This document shows, piece by piece, positions 24,514 to 36,759 of a stretch of DNA of 64,000 nt. A program made the translations under genes and the position numbers. Below the pieces are notes generated by a model. That model was not told the DNA's origin and made no database searches. It worked only from the letters and a program-made list of their open reading frames with translations. The number at the start of each line of letters is the position of its first letter. Position 1 is the first letter of the stretch. The stretch is from Sipunculus nudus (lineage: Eukaryota > Annelida > Sipuncula > Golfingiida > Sipunculidae): positions 7,779,076 through 7,843,075 of the forward strand of contig CM049309.1 of NCBI GenBank assembly GCA_026874595.1, in the 5' to 3' direction.

Positions 24514-25450
24514 TTATTAGGGCCCCACTTGAATAAATGGGTGCCCTGTGATTATCACCCTGTCCATCCGTCTGTCTGTCTGTCACATATTTGTTTTCTG
24601 ATGATAACTCCAGTTTGGATTGATATATAGATTTCAAACTTGACTTATATATATGACCCAACACTAAAGCAAGAACCCTCTTTATTTTGGGGCATGAAGT
24701 CAAAGTTCAAGGCCACAGGACCCATACCTTTAAAAAGGTTGTAGATGCATTTTTAGCCAAACTTTCATTCCAGACCTTCCATTTTGTATATATTCCTCAC
24801 CTGCCAATAGGGGAAGATCCTTTTCAATTTTTGCGTCACAAGGTCTAAGGCCAAGGTCACAGAAGCCATCTGTCTACACAAATTAATTTCTAGATGATGA
24901 GTCCTGTTTGGATCAACATATGGATTTCAAACTGGATTATATATGGCCCCATGCACTAATAAAAGAACCCTATTGATTTTGGGGTCTTCAGGTCAAAGGT
25001 CAAGGACACAGGACCCACATCTTAAGAAAGAATGTGGATGCAATTTTAGCCAAACTTTTTATCCAACACCTTCTGTCTTGCACATATAACCAACCTGCAT
25101 ATAGTGGAGATTCCTTGTGATTTTGGGGTCATAACATCAGAGGTCAAGGTCACAGGAACCAACTGTCCAAACCTTTGTTTTCAAGATGATAACTCCTGTT
25201 TGATTTGACATATGGATTTCAAACTTTACTTACATATGGCCAACCGCCAAAGCAAGAACCTTCTTGACTTTTGGGTCATGAGGTCAAAGTTCAAGGTCAC
25301 AGGACCCACATCGTTAAACATATTCTTGAGGCATTGTGCAGGTTTCATCCAAAATCTTTCACTTTTGGAATACCTAACAATAAGGGAAGAACCATATTGA
25401 TTTCAACATAAGTTCTTTACAGGACCACCCTATTGATTTATATGCTGACC
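24514..25450 (+). mobile_element. Repeat element with ~146-bp units carrying AGGTCA-type sites
   Basis: The head (TTATTAGGGCCCCACTTGAA) contains a short inverted repeat (GGGCCCCAC against GGGTGCCC), followed by a CTGTC microsatellite. The body is five half-units in which the half-site word starts at about 24697, 24841, 24990, 25134 and 25281 (144-149 bp apart). Two alternating half-unit types give a ~292-bp higher-order repeat; one contains GATGATAACTCC and the other GATGCATTTTTAGCC. The same head occurs at 45571. Minus-strand frames such as TDRQTDGQGDNHRAPIYSS are artefacts of the microsatellite and are not genes. Confidence 0.75.
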
Positions 25451-25689
25451 AGGTTTACAGTTTTATACATCAGATGTAAATATGCCTCTGTTGCTTGGGA
25501 TGCTCCACTCCTACACTTTCATATACAACTTTCACTGATTAAAAACTAACATTTAGTTCAGATATTTAAATATTGTTTTGGGTCAGTTTCCTCTGTCTGT
25601 ACATGTAATCAGTCCTTTATCATATTTTTTCAAGCATCACTCAGCCTGCACTGGAAGTCTATGGGTGTTTTGCAGGGCCCTTTCTGACC

Positions 25690-26030
25690 TATCAAGGTGC
25701 GTGGTGGCATAATGGTTTGTGTGCTTGAGTTGTAACCTCAAAATTGAGTGTTCGCATCCAGATGTGACTGCTTTCCTTACTAAGACTCCCAGCCAAAGTC
25801 CTTACCACAAGGGTGTGCTCTCTTCACCCAGGAGTGAATGGGTACTGGTCAAACATGGGTGTCAGGCAAATATAGAACAAATAACCTTCTAGGGCTGTGT
25901 GTGGCTGCTTGGTGTATGCTCCCCAGGGAGCTGAGAAAAGCTACAAGAATGAACAGGCCTAAAAGACCAGGAAGGCAAAGTGTAAAATTCAGTCGGATGA
26001 GACTAACAATGTCATTGATATCAGACTATA
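25690..26030 (+). mobile_element. tRNA-derived SINE
   Basis: The 5' part has a box A match (TGGCATAATGG, 25705-25715) and a box B match (GTTCGCATCC, 25750-25759) about 35 nt apart, as in an internal pol III promoter. A non-tRNA body follows with the phrase TTCACCCAGGAGTGAATGGG (25823-25842) and ends in an ill-defined region near 26030. Its internal open frame is not a gene. Orientation is plus. The right boundary is approximate. Confidence 0.65.
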
Positions 26031-26373
26031 AACTACCACTACGTATCAGTATTCTTGTTAATTTTAACATTAAATATATTTCCTATTTTATTAACCTTAT
26101 GATAAGTGTAAGTTTATTGTTTTTGGTTTACTCTGTGGGTGTAGGTGTGTGTCTGTGAATCCTCTTCCAGCATACAAAAATACCTTATATGGCATACTTT
26201 TTGCCTGTAATGGTGTCCCTCCTATTATTGTGTACTACACCTGAAGAGGAGGAGGTTAAAATTAATCTCCAGTGTGTGAGAGTCCAAAAAATCATATTTT
26301 CAATTCTTGTGGCATAACGTCATGTAGTCCACATGGACATAAATTTATCATTTCTGTCTATCTCTTTATCATT

Positions 26374-27345
26374 GTATCCCCAGACAAAGTCAGGGGATAC
26401 TGTTTTCATACCGGTCCTGCCGCTGCTGCCGCCACATATTAATCTTGTTGGCGCGATAACTCAAAAAATATTTCAGGGATCTTTACCAAACTTGGTATAT
26501 GTATAGATATGGGTGAGAGGATGACGCCTATTTAAAATGAGGTCATGACCTTTACTAGGAGAGTGTCCTTGACCTTGAATAGGTCCAATTTTGTGGAAAA
26601 TCACACAAATTCTTAAATTTCTCAAGAAATCTTGCATGGATTGATCCCAAAATCAAGTTGATGGAAGATCATGAATAGGGTTGTCATGTTCCATGAACTG
26701 GTGGTGCCACCTATTATTCTTTACTTGTTTTTGTGCCTTTTAATACCCGCCAAAATTGCCACTTAACAGTACTCTGAGCATTAAAAGTCAAAAACTAATG
26801 GACAGATTTCTTTCATATTATGCATATACATAGACATGGGTTATGGGATGATGTATTTATAAATTGTGGTCATGACCGTTCCTATGAGAGTGGCCTTGAC
26901 CTTGAATATTGCCAAATATGGTGAAAATTACACAAAATCATTAATATCTCAAGAAATCTTGCATGGATTGATCCCAAAGTCAAGTTGATGGAAGATCCTG
27001 AATAGGGTTGTCATGTTCCATAAACTGGTGGTGCCACCTATCATTCTTTACTTGTTTTTGTGCCTTTTAATACCGCCAAAATTGACACTAAACAGTACTC
27101 TCTGAGCATTAAAAGTAAAAAAATAATGGACAGATTTCTTTCATATTATGCATATACATAGACTTTGGTTAGGGGATGATGTATATTGAAATTGGGGTCA
27201 TGACCTTTTCTATGAGAGTGCCCTTTTCTGTGAGAGTGGTCTGATATTAATTGTTGCTTAAGATGGGGGGCCTATTTTTAAAGGGGGGCGGATTAATTGT
27301 CTGGGGATACTATGGCACCTGCGGTGCCAAGAAATGCCTAGTTAT
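26374..27345 (+). mobile_element. Terminal-inverted-repeat element with ~325-bp internal tandem units
   Basis: Terminal words GTATCCCCAGACAA (26374-26387) and TTGTCTGGGGATAC (27297-27310) are exact reverse complements. The left end also folds locally (GTATCCCC against GGGGATAC, ending 26400), and a tail hairpin GGCACC-TGC-GGTGCC lies at 27314-27328. Inside are about 2.7 units of 320-335 bp, each with a GGTCATGACC palindrome (26541, 26878, 27196); the first two carry TGACCTTGA (26570-26578, 26897-26905) and GGTGGTGCCACC (26700, 27027). No transposase is encoded. It is the same family as 5757-6640. Confidence 0.75.
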
Positions 27346-28553
27346 TTATATTATTTAATAAATCTGTAAACTGCTAAACTGTCAGCAGCCAATCAAAGAG
27401 CCAGCCAATGATCATGGTAATAAGATATATCTTATGTTCACAAACTGCTCACATGCTTCAGTTTCAGCATCAGGAAACACATTGTTAGGTCACAGAATAT
27501 TATTTGCAACAATTTCTTACTTATCAATACAAACCAGTCATATCAAGCAAAAATGGCACATATTACCTCTTTCTGTCAGACTTTGTTTATTATATATTTT
27601 AGATTTTACCTTCAAGGTCAGCTTCTGATAAGCACTGTGGCCTATGGACTGGTCCTTTTTTACGATATATATGCCATCTTTTAACCCATGAAGGGTTAGG
27701 ATCAGCTTGAATAATATAAATAAATAGCTACTTTTTTTCAGTCAGCTTTTTCAATGTGTCTCATTCCACCATGTCACTTGGAACCTGCATGTATATAGCA
27801 GTGAAACTATAAAGTGAAGTTTTGAAGATCTGCCAGTCTGATGAATTTAAATGATGCCATGTATAACATTCGCCTGTGTATATAAAACATCCTGTGTATA
27901 TAAAACATTTCGTCATTCCCAGATATTTCTCTTCTTTCTGAAAGCTTAGAAGGATTTAATTAAGGAAAGTTCTTCGTTTGCCCTAGAGGCTACCAGTTCC
28001 AGCTTTTTCTTGGTAAATCACAGAAAATAAGGCTTTCAGCGCCTGATCCATCAATAGAAGCTACTGGTGTAATACGTCAAGTCTCGAGACCCATGGGTGT
28101 TTGGGTCTTATTCCCACCAGTGTTTATCGCTGAGAAAGCAAATTGTTTAACCCTGAAAAAACATGGGCTGGTATGACTGAAATAAAACACTTCCCCTGTA
28201 GAATATGTCGTCAGGCAAATTCATCTGTGGCTGCAACAGGCCTCACTAAGTGTTCAGGTTTTTTTCTGCTTTTTCCCCTGACAGATTGTTTTTTGGGACT
28301 TTCATGTTTTTCAAACCTACAAACTCAATTTGGTGCAGGATTCAAGTGGCGAGATGGCTTTTGATAACGACTTAAGTTTATACTGCATGGACACAATGTA
28401 TATTGTGTTTCTTCTATGTTAAATTGTCATGGCAAGGGCCAAAGCATCTCAAATTGATCAGTTCAGCTCACGTTTTGCTGCTGGTCAGAGGTTTTCCATG
28501 GACCAGAATTGATTGGAAAAAGCTCCCCCTCAGGTAGACTGCTGATTTATACG

Positions 28554-28696
28554 GTGATAAAGCATGACTCTGATACGGGAGCGAGTGGTGGCCGGATATA
28601 TCTGGTGATAAAAGGAGCAACTCTTATCCGCTGGTGGAAAAAATATTACCACTACCCTTGGCCATGGCTCGGGCTATTTCACACGGGTGAAGATAG
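28554..28696. promoter_or_regulatory. Possible GATA-site cluster in a GC-richer intronic island
   Basis: GTGATAAA occurs at 28554-28561 and 28605-28612, CTTATC at about 28623 (GATAAG on the other strand), and AGATAG at 28691-28696. Two GATACGG/GATATATC words lie between. This is motif matching only, without conservation data. Confidence 0.25.
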
Positions 28697-29177
28697 AATT
28701 GGCCGCTCTTGTAAGTTGGCTATTTCCGAGAAGAGTTCATAGAGAAAGCATGGTAGGATGAACAGGGGACTACAGGATTACGTACAGACTGAGGAACAAA
28801 CTAGAGGTCATGAACGGCAAGATGAGATGCTGTTTTATTGCATAGCCACCCATTCCGTTCGCTTTGCTCTCATGATTTGTATTTTATATAGAGAGAAATT
28901 GTTATTTACAAGCAGGCAGGTGCCGTTTCACAAAATTGGAAATTCTAAAACCTAGAATGTTCAGAAAAACTACATTTGCAGTATAATAATCTGCTTATTA
29001 AAACAGTATCATATGAAATTAGTTTGGTTTATTTTGTCATATTTATTTTATCTTTGTTATTTATGCAAGTAAATGAATCAAAAGGATTTAAACTTGCAAA
29101 CAAAAAAATCAATGGTTATACAGAATAGGAAATTAACATAAACAGTTAATGGTTAATTATATCGAGGGAACCTCCAA

Positions 29178-29193
29178 CCCCCCCCCCCCCCCC
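29178..29193. repeat. Poly-C tract (16 C)
   Basis: An uninterrupted C run on the plus strand. Confidence 0.95.
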
Positions 29194-30129
29194 TGACTTT
29201 TAATTACTAAATTTATCATCACTAATATAATATGTATACATTCAATAACAAATTTTGCTTCAAATTTAATTTGATAAAAATTAATTGCATGTATCGTAAA
29301 ATTAATGCACTTGAATTTAATTCTGATTGGATCATGTAAGCCACAAAGAGAGCCTGAAATCGATTGCCTATATAGCAACATGTCTTATACATTATCCGAT
29401 TTTTACCTTTATGGCAGGCATGACATACTGATATAATGATTAATACAAGAGGATGGATACAGTTAATGATGTCTCAGACCAGGTTTGACTCTGAAAATGA
29501 TCTATGGATGTGATTCTTGATGGCTCTGACAAGAATAAATGCAATTATAAATAACTCTGACAAGATCTGTAAGAATATCATTGGCTCTGACAAGAATTAA
29601 AATGTTTATGCATGGGACAAGAAAAGGTATATCTGATATTATTGACTTTTTGGTTATTTTATAAATGTTCACCAGAAGTTTTGACATTCTTTTCACAAAT
29701 TGTTTATATAAAAATGATAATTATAGGATAATTCAAATAAGAGAATATATTCATTCATCAAAAAAGCAAGTTGTACTTATATTATGAAATTTCCTTTTGG
29801 GGTAATCCTTGATTCATAAAAAAGCATACACATAACATTTACGCAGATTAGGGATATTCTTACCATTAAAACATTTCTAGCTGTTTATTTATCAAAATTA
29901 ACATGGTTGTGATACCAAATTTTCTTTTAATTTTAATCAATTAATTTGCCCTAGTGGGAATAGATGCACTCTGGGCTGAACATTTTAATTCTTGATGAAA
30001 GGTTTAATTCAAGCAATTTGTGAAACCTGAGTGTTTGTGGAGCCCTGTTAATTTTACTTAAAAATTAAACTCAGCAAAAAGGTTCTGTTTCACAATGTAT
30101 TACAGTATTCCAACCTATTTGAGAGATAC

Positions 30130-30186
30130 CTGAATTCCATGGTCCAGGGCGTCAGTAATAACAAGCCTGGCATCCTCAGTTACTTC
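30130..30186 (-). CDS. Weak candidate exon, minus strand
   Basis: Nineteen open codons reading EVTEDARLVITDALDHGIQ end at a GTATCT donor on the minus strand, in phase 0. The sequence is strikingly protein-like for its AT-rich surroundings. The acceptor side (ends TTGAAAG) has a poor pyrimidine tract, and an in-frame stop lies just beyond it. The phases do not connect directly to the neighbouring candidate exons. Reported as a lead only. Confidence 0.2.
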
Positions 30187-33079
30187 CTTTCAACCTTATA
30201 CATTTAGTTCCAGCTGTTCACCATTGTCCAAAGCTTTAAAAAATCACTATGAATATGGAGTGGAATTACATTGCCCTGAATTACAAAATTTTCACTATTA
30301 CTAAAAGGTCAAAATATTCAGATGATTTGTCTGCTGCACCATGTTCAGTCTAAATGTTCAATGCTTCTTTGTGTCCTGTGTCCCATGTGCGTCTGACATA
30401 ATTGACAGATTATTAATTACTGTATAATATTATTTCTTTGCTTGTGCATACTGCATATATAACAGTTATAATCATCAATTACACAAAAAATGCAAACCAA
30501 TTTAATTAATTATGAAAAAATTCAACAGTACAAATAACTAAAAGGCACAATACTGCTGGTAACAATTACATTGTATGCTATGTGAAAGCCCAGCGTTCAT
30601 CTCGGCAGATTATAAAGGGGCCAGTCATTGGAATGAAAAGGTGACAAGTCCAAGGAAATGTTTGGAGATATGCTCCCCTTGAGGCTCATGGTTCAGTTTT
30701 GGAGGTGATTGGACGAATCGCCTTCCTTAAGTATGCTATAACACAAGAAATTGCTTCGGTTCCTTTATGTTTTGTGCGGGGAAACCTCATTTGTGAGGGG
30801 GGCACAGGGAGGAAAAAATCTGCAGAACCTGAGTGCTAGCAGGAGTGTTTGATGAGAACCAGAGTTACAGGGGGATGAGAGGAGAGACGAGCATTTTTTC
30901 CCTGTGGCCCCTGTGGGGGCTCAAGGGAGACAGCACAAGTGATTTGTCTGCAGAAAAATCATTAACCCAGTATCAGGTCCCATTTATTGGAAATGTCATC
31001 AAATTAAGGCCCCAAAATAGCAGGCCAGGTCGTTATCTGGTGCAGAGCTGTATTCATGGCTTTATACATGGAGCTGGCCTGTCCATTACTGGACCTCTGG
31101 ACTTGGTATTTTTCTCCATCCACTATCCTCTTTGCCTTTAGAACAGGGACTGGTCACCCAAATAAATACATCATGGCTGAAGGCTTATCTTGGACAGGCA
31201 GTCCCCAGGCACAGAATGTCCAGTCCGGCTAGCTTTTATCCCTCCAAGCCAGGGGCATTTCAAAGGTACATAAGCCAATATGTGTCTTATTCCTGGTGTG
31301 TAGGTCAGATCCAGGACCAAGGCTAGCTGCAAGTACCCTCGGCCACAGTTCCAAAATAGTTGTCTTTACTAGTGTTTTAGTAAGGTGAGCTAGACAATTC
31401 TATGTTGTGTACCACTGCAGGATCCCAATAAACAGTGGCATATGTTCTTCACTGGTGTCATAAACGGCAGCATATTAGCTAACAGGACAATTGTCAGCAC
31501 CGAATCTGTCATTTTCGAGACCTGATGCATCCAAGAAAATGTGACAATAACACTACTCAAAACCTACCTGAAGAGAGCTTTAAGACTTGAGCAATAAATA
31601 TTACTGATAAAATTGGCAAACATCCTGAGAAGCTGCAGCTCCATAAAACATTTAGTTTGAATTGTTTATAATATCTAAACCCAGAATCCCCAATAATTGG
31701 TAAAAATAAATTTATTATCAGATAATCAATAGAGGAAAAAAAGTCATATTTTAAAGTATCTTTGCTAAATTGAGTAAAACATCAAACATTTATTTTCTGT
31801 GGCCTAATATGAAAAGGATATCCATTAAAAAAATGGCACCGCCCAATAAAACTATCCTCAGGAGGGCAGTATGGCGATGTTTTAGTGGAATCTGACACTG
31901 AGCGAGAGTAGGAGAGATGACAAGACTAGGTATTGAATGGTTTTATGAGGTATCACTCTTTAATTTGAATGGGGTCCCAAGCAGTCATATTTAAACATTT
32001 ATCTTCATGAAAAGAAGACATTGGTATTTAAAAACAAATGATTCTAAACAGACAGGTGCAGAAGTAAAACAAAAACACCTGCTTGCAGATGTTTTACCTG
32101 TAATATCCCCAGATGGAGGCTGTAGAGAAGGACAATATGTTGTTGATCATACCCCGTTATGTATCACAAATACTGGAGGTCAGCTGACATGGGACAATTG
32201 GGCTTTGTTTTATCAGAAATGATCACGATTGGCCCAAGGATGATATGTTTAAATGTTGCCCATCATATTTTCTTCCCATCCTTTTAGGGATCAGCTGGGA
32301 TCTTGTAACAGGTTCCCAAACGACTGCATGGATTCATGCAAATGTGGCCATATTGTCTGGTGGGCCTCATCTTCAATTTGGTGTGGGCCCCCTGCATGGT
32401 AGATTAATCCCTGTCTATAGTGTTGGCATGGCCTTGGGCTTTCCCAGTGAGTTAATTAAATTATCCTTAAGCTTTTCTCCCAATTGGTTTATCATCTTTT
32501 GCTTAAAATAGATCAATGAAAAAAATGGAAGACAGGTCTGTCAAAATGGCATGGATATTGCTCCCAGGGGAATGGCTTTTGACATAATTGAACAAGACTG
32601 ATTTTTATACACTGGGTTATTCAGAGAACACCAGTAGTTTATGGCTGTCACTAAATGTTCAAGATAAAGAGTCCATTTTGGCCTGGTACATTTGTAGAAA
32701 AGTTTTTTTTATAAATTATATATGATTATGCTGTTTTTTTAATAAAAAACCATGGTGGAATTTGTGTATTAAATTTCAATCAAATTGAATAAAAATCAAA
32801 CTTTGAAATAGGTTTAATTTATTAACTTTGTTAAACTTGTGTAATATAAATAATACATGATCTGAGATAAAAATTCAATAGTGATATCTCACCAGATGGT
32901 AACTTATTAGTCACATATTTTCACTTACACATATTCAAACATCCAGGTTTGTGGTGTGTTGCTTGGTCAGCGCTTAGGATTAGGATTAGCATCAGGATAG
33001 TTGACAACTTCTTCTTGTTGATGTGACATTCTTTATTTTTCACAAATGTACAATCTTATGTTGGTTCCAAATGGTTACA
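30187..33079. other. Two GC-richer islands in AT-rich DNA
   Basis: Islands at about 30590-31470 and 31840-32500 are non-repetitive and clearly richer in G and C than the flanks, with open frames on the plus strand (30833-31141, 32007-32222, 32245-32511) that resemble no family I know. A TCF/LEF-like TTCAAAGG occurs near 31258. They are candidate intronic regulatory DNA or unrecognised exons. Neither is proven. Confidence 0.35.
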
Positions 33080-33195
33080 GGTCTCTCTACTCCCTATCTC
33101 TCTTTCTACTCTATCTCTCTTTTCTCCCTACTCTATTCTGTCATTTCTCACTAATCTCTCTCTTCCTCCTCTCTTCCTACACTTCCTTCACATTT
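33080..33195 (+). repeat. Polypyrimidine (TC-rich) tract
   Basis: About 115 bp are dominated by T and C on the plus strand (CTCTCTACTCCCTATCTCTC and similar), with very few purines. It is low-complexity sequence, not a splice tract of any exon found here. Confidence 0.85.
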
Positions 33196-36100
33196 TCTAA
33201 AACTTAGCAATATGAGAGTGACCAATTAAATTACAGCTTAGAAATTAAGGTGACCAATGACAATCAAGTATAACAGCACACAAAGAGTGAATCTGGACTG
33301 CCCATAGTTATTCACACTGATGTGCCTGACTGCCCATGTCTATACTAGAAACCACTTCTGGTAGCCAGGTGTTAATTCATTAAGATTATTATACAATTAA
33401 TTATCATGGCAAATTATAGAGGCAGTTCATGAGATCTGGCGGTTTAAGAAACACAGTTGTACCTGCTAGACAAGTCAACATGAGTTGGTAACTTGTTGGC
33501 ACCTGATGGACACAAAATTATTTAAAGTTCCCTTTTGCACTAAGACCTGATTGACTTCCAGTATAATACATGAAAATACATTATAAAATAATAATTACAA
33601 TTACATATTACTTTTAACTGAAATGATGTCACCATTTACACTTGGTGACAGTATAAAACTACTAACCTAATTAGTAAAATATTAATTTTCTATCAAGAAA
33701 GTACATCACTTGGCTTTTTTCCTCAATGCAGATTCTCACAAATGCAACAAATTGACATGAAATGGTTTTAGATTTTCATCTCCTTTTGTTTTATAATAAT
33801 TTCTAAAGATATTGCAGTTTTTAAATAAGCAGTACAATACATCTTTTAATTTCATTTGCCATGTAAGACAAATAATATGGCACCATGTGCTCTCTAATCT
33901 AAGAGGACAAAATCAGTTGGTCACATGACCTATCAGGTGCACAGGAAAGTAACTGTTAAAGGCTGATAATTGGCAAAACAATTCCTTGAGAAGAGGATTC
34001 AGTTTTCCTTTTGATCCATTAACAGCTGGTGTTACTGTTTTTATCAATATTGATTTAATGGTACATGCTTTGTGCTGCTTCCTTCTATAAAACAATCTTA
34101 ATATATAAGAGAAAGCAATTTTAATCAAGCGGAAAATACATCAAAGTTCAAATTGAGTTGAATGCCAACCAGATTAATTTTAATTAAATCTGCCAGCCAA
34201 GTAATAATCTGAAATTAACATGAACATCGTAGGATAAAACAGAATTGCTGTCATTTTCTGCCACATTACTTCTGTCTTAATGGAATATGAAACATTGTCA
34301 TTTGGAAAACAAAAGAACTTTTGTTTCTTTTGTAATTTAACAATGCGTCCACAGTTACTAAATGATATGCCCAAGAGACAATGCATCATGACTTACTTTT
34401 GTATGAATAGAGACTTGAAAGTTTGTGAACTTTTAAACACGTATAAAGTTCAATGGAGGCTGGATTTTGGGGCCTAAAAAATCATATCAAATACAGGTTT
34501 AACTAAAAATGATATTCTGTTGGTGTTGCTTTACTTTTCTGCCAAAATATTAAAAGAGGTGAAAATTTTGAGTGTGCCTTTTGTGGCTGTAAAGAGTGAA
34601 GGGAAAATTAATAAATTTTGTATCAGGTGTTGATAAATCCTGGTTAAAATTTGGTATCAAGATTCACAAGAAATGAAGAAATGTTTGGTTCCATAACAAG
34701 TTTCAAAACATTTGATATTGTCAGTTGACACTTTATTTAATGTTTTGCCCAAGATTAGCATTACACAGTTTTGCTGTGTAAGAACATATACACTTCTTTC
34801 TATAAATATGGTTTATAAAGATAAAACTGTTCTTTAGTCATGAAATTGAGTCAGCAAAGTGAAAGTTGAGACCGATCTTAACAGCTTTTGTACACACCAA
34901 TACCTGTTCCTGACAGCTGGGGATGGAAGTAATATTTTCACTTGAGTTCCAAGTTTAATGCCAGATATATTAATTTCAGAGAAATTTTATTGACAGGTGC
35001 ATTTTAGGCAAAGAAAATTTTGGAGAAGACCTAAAATTTTTATAAATATTATTTTATTTATGTTTTCCCCTCATTAAGTTAAACAATTCAATCTTGTTTC
35101 AATATGACATAGCAGTTTAGTATCTGGACCCAGAAGGCAAATTGCTCTGAAATAGAGGTAAACAAACGGTAAATATATGGCTGAAAATGTTTGTGGTGAA
35201 AATAAGTCTCCATGACCTATCAACCCTGTGCAGATAAAAAAAAGTTGATAGAAAGCATTAGGTATGACTATCAGGAGAAATTATTATACAGTTGATAGGC
35301 TCAGGTTTGAATGATGATTTATAAAGAGTGAAAAGGTGAATTGTTAAAACTAAACTGGGCATTTAATGAACAATTGTTAACAGCTATCTTGGGTGTTTCA
35401 TTCCTTGACAACAAATATATATATATATAAATAAAATTTGAAGATGTTCTCCCAGCATATGTCCCTCTCATCACCCATAATGTTAGGAACACTGTTGTCA
35501 CCAGATAACATGTCAGTTATGTTCTTAAATACCAGAGGGGATATAGCAAAAGTTTAACATGCTGTTCTATTTTTGCTGATAATTCCTACATCAGATAACA
35601 TTTGTCAGCATTGACAATGGATTTTCTGTAAATTTTGTTAGCTTCATAATCTTGGACAGCTGTCTTACAGGGTCATGTACATTTGATCATTTTCCAAATT
35701 ATTTATTGAATCTTTTCAGTTGCTTCAAAAGAATAAATAAACGTTTCACATCACTAGAACAAACATTTATGTATTATTTGATGATTCTTTGAACTGGAAA
35801 TTTAAAAAGAAAGAAGAAAAATAAAATTACAATTTGAAGTTGAAACTTAAATTTAAAATTATTAACCATCATAATTCAATTATGGGTGATTTAACTTCTG
35901 ATTGCATGTTCATCAGAAGAAAGAAAAAAAAACGATAGTTGACTATATAATATTTTCTGTATGCACTTTGCACAAGTGAGTCACCCTAATTAGTCTGCAA
36001 GAGTGGGAAAGAAATCCCCTCAACCAAAGTGAGCATGGCAGAAGAGGCATATAAAATGACCACGTTAAATTATTCAAACAGTCCCATGCAGAATGGAGGG

Positions 36101-36285
36101 AACATAACCAAACAGCCATATTGAATTGACCATGCTGAGTTATGCGGGCTAGCTGGATGTCATATTCAGAAAGCTCAGGACCATTAAGTATGTCCATCCA
36201 TCAGGTTATCAACAAATGACTTATGATTCCTTTTAAGCACCAGGGACTACTTTAACGGCACTGGGTCCCCAGAGGGCCAGCTTAC
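33196..36285. other. AT-rich non-coding stretch
   Basis: No repeat family or splice-bounded exon was recognised. A short (AT)n run lies near 35409-35426. Open frames present here (for example about 34180-34477 on both strands) look like chance. Confidence 0.45.
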
Positions 36286-36324
36286 AGAAGCAAGTGGTGG
36301 TCTGCCCGAGTCAAAACTTCATCC
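36286..36324 (-). CDS. Candidate 39-nt exon, minus strand
   Basis: On the minus strand, an acceptor ending GCCTGTAG and a GTAAGC donor bound 39 nt that read DEVLTRADHHLL in phase 2 on both sides. The exon at 40575-40757, next upstream in transcription order, also ends in phase 2, and the joined codon would be CGG (Arg), so the two splice in frame. This supports a shared gene, but short exons of this quality can arise by chance. Confidence 0.3.
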
Positions 36325-36759
36325 CTACAGGCTTAATACAGATTTTCAGTGTCCATCCATATACTGGATCAGCTGACCTGGATTGTAAGAGGGACAAGAT
36401 GCTCGGGCAGGTCACTCAGGGCATCCAGAGGACACGCAGGGCTCTGGGATCGGAAAGAGGACCGCTCCAGAGGCTGAAGAATACCCTGCTGTGTTCAGCT
36501 GCCGAGAAACCGCCAGGAAATTGGTCCATATGTGGCACCTCTCTAAAAATTAACGACGGCTGTCGGGTGTCACAGATCATTCCGTTCATGGCATCTAATC
36601 CCCTTACAGGAAGAACAATACAAATGATGCAGCCTGTGATTCTGCTTGACACTCATGATGGAGAAATTTTAGCCATGAATCCACATAAACGTCCCCCCAC
36701 TTAAAACAGCCACAAACCTATCAAATCACTCAGGAGCTGCCATAGAACTGTTTCTTTAA
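36325..36759. other. GC-richer island with long open frames on both strands
   Basis: It has the longest open frame in the window on the plus strand (36294-36704, 136 codons, ending in TGA-free sequence up to a TAA) and an overlapping minus-strand frame (36416-36652). I recognise neither product and see no convincing splice sites for the long frame. It may be unrecognised coding sequence or a conserved non-coding element. Confidence 0.3.

Larger units (their letters stand above)
27346..30129. other. Non-coding stretch with a GC-richer island
   Basis: The island at about 27990-28880 is non-repetitive, has several CpGs and lacks convincing splice-bounded coding sequence. It includes clustered GATA-type sites (see the entry at 28554). 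The rest is AT-rich, with a poly-C run at 29178-29193. A CTCTGACAAGA word occurs three times about 30 bp apart (29524, 29555, 29585). Confidence 0.45.

Noticed and set aside
32960-33000. Telomere-like TTAGGATTAGGATTAG
   Set aside because: Only three imperfect repeats and not the TTAGGG unit, so probably chance.
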